A DNA stretch of 64,000 nt from G963665185 sp049723905 (GTDB lineage Bacteria; Desulfobacterota; Desulfovibrionia; Desulfovibrionales; Desulfovibrionaceae). Under the pieces are notes generated by a model. The model searched no databases and was not told the origin of the DNA. It worked only from the letters and a program-made list of their open reading frames with translations. Every line of letters starts with the position of its first letter. The first letter of the stretch is position 1. The stretch spans positions 1,612,001 through 1,676,000 of the forward strand of contig NZ_JBJKFD010000001.1 in assembly GCF_049723905.1 (NCBI RefSeq), given 5' to 3'. The position numbers and the translations under genes were made by a program. Below, one piece after another: positions 61,614-64,000 of the stretch.

Positions 61614-62096
61614 ATGGTAATCGCCCTCTCCCTTCTTCTTCTCGTTGCCTGCTCATTGGGCTTCCTCTTCTTCAGCAAACAAATTGTGATATGGTACAAT
61701 AAATCCCTGGCCGAAATAACAGCCAAGGAAGAAGCTCTGAGCACTGAATACAAGGAACTGAAAAAACGCAAAAACAGCTTGAAGTCTGAAATCCAAAACA
61801 TTGAACAGAAAATTTTTCTTCTGAAAAACGACTGGATTGAGGCACCGGAAGAAACGCCGACACTCAAAAAAAATACCAAGTCTTCAGGCGAGGATGTTTC
61901 CCATTGGCTGCTCTCGTCCGGCAGGATAACCATGGAGCAACATCAAAAGGCCCAAAAGCTGACAGGAAAAGTCGCGCAGGACTTTGTGGAAACCTGCATT
62001 GTACTCGACTTTCTGGATGAAAAAACCATCAAAGAAGCCCGCCGCATCATGCGTACCGGGCAGCTCCCGCCTCGAGAAATAAAAGCCCCAAAATAG
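61614..62096 (+). CDS. Membrane-anchored coiled-coil protein with C-terminal helical domain
   Basis: The 160-residue protein has an N-terminal membrane segment (VIALSLLLLVACSLGFLFF), a charged coiled coil (about 30-72, KELKKRKNSLKSEIQNIEQKI) and a C-terminal helical part (about 90-150) with VSHWLLSSGRITMEQHQKAQKLTG. That last part resembles a segment seen in some signalling and type IV pilus-related proteins. The gene starts 8 bases after the previous stop. Function unknown. Confidence 0.68.
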   Translation: MVIALSLLLLVACSLGFLFFSKQIVIWYNKSLAEITAKEEALSTEYKELKKRKNSLKSEIQNIEQKIFLLKNDWIEAPEETPTLKKNTKSSGEDVSHWLLSSGRITMEQHQKAQKLTGKVAQDFVETCIVLDFLDEKTIKEARRIMRTGQLPPREIKAPK

Positions 62097-62235
62097 CCTT
62101 CCCGCCCCTTCTTCCATCTAAAGCAAAACAATTGCCTGTTCTGTGTGTTTGCCATACAGTACGCGGCTTCCCGTCAGATTTCGTCTGGTTTGCCCAGCGA
62201 ATTTCGAACATCCCGGAGCGACATACGGAGCAGCC

Positions 62236-63126
62236 ATGCAAACCAGAGAACTCAAAGCCGACGCACTCTTGATGATTACCGCCCTTATCTGGGGGGGGGC
62301 TTTCGTCGCACAACGGCTGGGAATGGACCATGTCGGACCATTCACCTTCAATGCCGTTCGGTTCGCCTTGGGCGCTGCGGCACTTGCTCCCATTGCCATG
62401 CGCAGCCACGGCACAAGGGGCGATGCGCTCTCGGGCTGGAAAGCCGCAGTTGGCAGCCTTGGCGCCGGAGCTCTGCTCTTTGCCGGGTCCTCACTCCAAC
62501 AGATGGGCATCATCTGGACAACGGCAGGCAATGCCGGTTTCATTACGGGCCTTTATGTCGTTATCGTCCCCTTTCTGGGCCTGTTCTTCAGGCAGCGCCC
62601 GGGACTAGGCAGTTGGGTAGGCGTAGTCCTTGCCGTAAGCGGAATGTATTTTCTCAGCGTCACCAATGGTGGCATTGCCATGAACAAGGGTGACATCCTG
62701 GTCTTTGTAGGTGCATTTTTCTGGGCCGGGCATGTTTTGCTGCTCGGCTGGCTGGCACCACGCATGAATCCTATCCGCCTGTCCTGTGTGCAATTCGCCT
62801 GCTGCTCCGTGCTTAGCTTTTTCGTAGCCCTGCCAACGGAAACATTTACCCTAACCGGGTTGTACGGCGCTGCCGGTCCCATCCTCTACGGCGGGCTCAT
62901 GAGCACCGGCGTAGCCTATACCCTGCAGGCCGTTGCCCAGCAGGACGCCCCACCCACCCACGCAGCCATCATCCTGAGCCTGGAAGGCGCATTCGCAGCC
63001 CTCACAGGCTGGATAATCCTCGACGAAATGCTCACACCCCGAGCCCTGGCAGGCTGCGCCCTGATCTTTGCCGGAATAGTCACTGCGGAATTGGCTCCCA
63101 ACCGAACTCCAAGCCAAGCAGAATAG
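62236..63126 (+). CDS. EamA-family (DMT) transporter
   Basis: The 296-residue protein has ten hydrophobic segments in two EamA repeats: ADALLMITALIWGGAFVAQRLGMDHVGPFTFNAVRFALGAAALAP in the first and KGDILVFVGAFFWAGHVLLLGWLAPRMNPIRLSCVQF in the second. It is related to the RhaT/YdcZ group of metabolite exporters. The ATG at 62236 has ACGGAG upstream. The substrate is unknown. It is not closely similar to the transporter encoded at 18676. Confidence 0.9.
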   Translation: MQTRELKADALLMITALIWGGAFVAQRLGMDHVGPFTFNAVRFALGAAALAPIAMRSHGTRGDALSGWKAAVGSLGAGALLFAGSSLQQMGIIWTTAGNAGFITGLYVVIVPFLGLFFRQRPGLGSWVGVVLAVSGMYFLSVTNGGIAMNKGDILVFVGAFFWAGHVLLLGWLAPRMNPIRLSCVQFACCSVLSFFVALPTETFTLTGLYGAAGPILYGGLMSTGVAYTLQAVAQQDAPPTHAAIILSLEGAFAALTGWIILDEMLTPRALAGCALIFAGIVTAELAPNRTPSQAE

Positions 63127-63221
63127 GTTTTTTGAAGAATGTTCAAGACGTTCTAAAAAAAGCTTGCCGTCATGTTAACTTTTATATACAAGATAAACAC
63201 GATATGAACATGGAGTGACGT

Positions 63222-63878
63222 GTGACAATATTTGATGAATTTTACAGCAGGATTCGCAAGGCCACCGGCCTGCAGACACAGCAGGAGCTGGCAGCCCTGT
63301 TGGGCGTGAATCGTTCGGCCATCACCCAGGCAAAAAAGCGGGGAGCAGTGCCGGAACGCTGGATTCTCAAAGTTTCACGCGACATGGGACTGAGCCCGGA
63401 CTGGTTGGAAAACGGACGCGGCCCCGAACGCATGCCATCCGGAGCGGCTTACGGCACAAATGACGACGACTTTGAGCGTGTGCCCAAAGTACGGGCCAGG
63501 TTGTGTGCCGGTGGCGGCTCGTTCGAAACCGGAGGCGACATTGAGGGCTTCTACTCCTTTCGCCGGGAGTGGCTCCGCCGCAAGGGTAACAGCGGCCGGA
63601 TGGTCCTTATGGATGTGTTCGGCAACTCCATGGAACCGGAAATCCGCGAGGGCGATACCGCCCTGCTGGACCAGGCCCAAAAAGACATCATCGCAGGCGG
63701 TATCTATGCCGTGGGCCTGGAAGACACGGTAATGCTCAAACGGGTAGAAAAAAGACCCGGCGTGCTTGTACTGCTGAGCGACAATGTCGACTACTCCCCC
63801 ATTTATCTGCGCGGGGAGGAAATCGACCAGTGCCGTATCATCGGCAAGGTGGTCTGGGTCTGCCGGGAATACCGCTAA
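63222..63878 (+). CDS. CI/LexA-like repressor with self-cleaving S24 domain
   Basis: The 218-residue protein has an N-terminal phage CI-type helix-turn-helix (QQELAALLGVNRSAITQAKKRGAVP) and a C-terminal S24 peptidase-like domain. The scissile Ala96-Gly97 (RLCAGGG), Ser136 in GNSMEP and Lys173 in VMLKRVE are all present. The Ser-Lys distance of 37 residues equals that of LexA (119/156), so RecA-stimulated self-cleavage is plausible. The start is a GTG with TGGAG upstream. Such proteins occur as prophage repressors or stand-alone stress regulators. No phage genes are visible in the last 120 bases of the window, so the context is undecided. Confidence 0.9.
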   Translation: MTIFDEFYSRIRKATGLQTQQELAALLGVNRSAITQAKKRGAVPERWILKVSRDMGLSPDWLENGRGPERMPSGAAYGTNDDDFERVPKVRARLCAGGGSFETGGDIEGFYSFRREWLRRKGNSGRMVLMDVFGNSMEPEIREGDTALLDQAQKDIIAGGIYAVGLEDTVMLKRVEKRPGVLVLLSDNVDYSPIYLRGEEIDQCRIIGKVVWVCREYR

Positions 63879-64000
63879 AAGCAGAGCAACAGATGTTGCC
63901 TGCGAAACAAGAGCAAGCCGGGACAACAACCGGCAGGGTGAGCGCCAACCGCCAAAAGAGAAGCCAAAGCAGCTGGCTGAACAGGCAAAAGGGGCAAAAG

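Noticed and set aside
63222..64000. Edge of a prophage
   Set aside because: The CI-like repressor alone is not enough: no integrase, phage structural gene or attachment site is visible before the window ends.

Overview
The window looks like chromosome from a sulfate-reducing member of the Desulfovibrionaceae. The pointers are a bona fide DsrC with both C-terminal cysteines, a type I (about 850-residue) choline trimethylamine-lyase whose seven active-site residues match those known from Desulfovibrio alaskensis CutC with a constant +3 offset, many small operons of Desulfovibrio style, and moderately high G+C. Names rest on motif recognition by eye; no database search was run.

Layout. 1-3.1 kb: the 3' part of a LysR regulator, an NFACT/RqcH-type protein and a DksA/TraR zinc-finger protein. 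4.2-4.5 kb: a Gly-Cys-Gly tRNA operon with promoter and terminator. 4.8-7.9 kb: a SAM methyltransferase coupled to a YcaO-TPR protein, then dsrC. 8.3-11.8 kb: a secreted protein of unknown function and a PocR-PAS-PAS-GGDEF diguanylate cyclase. 12.0-17.5 kb: a metal-chelate-type ABC importer in one operon with a methyltransferase and an unusual radical-SAM protein fused to half of a periplasmic binding protein.

18.6-38.4 kb is the centrepiece: a choline-degrading glycyl-radical-enzyme microcompartment locus. Reading the minus strand from 38.3 kb down, it encodes a trimeric shell protein, an aldehyde dehydrogenase paralogue without its catalytic cysteine, CutC, CutD, a shell protein with a long acidic linker and SAP/Rho-N-like tail, an active CoA-acylating aldehyde dehydrogenase, shell proteins, PduL, EutJ, PduM-like and EutN proteins, an iron alcohol dehydrogenase, PduS, a PduT-like Fe-S shell protein, EutS and EutP. 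Choline would be cleaved to trimethylamine plus acetaldehyde, and the aldehyde dismutated to ethanol and acetyl-CoA/acetyl-phosphate. A MerR-type regulator sits at the far end. Two near-matching 16-bp dyads, each directly after a TTGAC(C/T) -35 box in a long-spacer promoter, lie in front of the shell/enzyme operon and in front of a DMT-family transporter gene. I propose that these form one MerR regulon. Strong RNA hairpins separate several of the genes and could set protein ratios.

39.1-54.3 kb: a complete agmatine/putrescine-to-succinate route (AguA, AguB, PotABCD importer, putrescine aminotransferase, aminobutyraldehyde dehydrogenase, GabT, succinate-semialdehyde dehydrogenase, plus a YtcJ-like amidohydrolase). 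It is read from a region with two mirror-copy palindromes and a sigma-54-like promoter, next to an enhancer-binding-protein gene whose AAA+ motifs are degenerate. 54.6-57.3 kb: two tandem paralogues of unknown function. 57.4-61.1 kb: a glutamate/aspartate-type ABC importer with its two permease domains fused into one protein. 61.4-63.9 kb: two small membrane coiled-coil proteins, an EamA transporter and a CI/LexA-like self-cleaving repressor.
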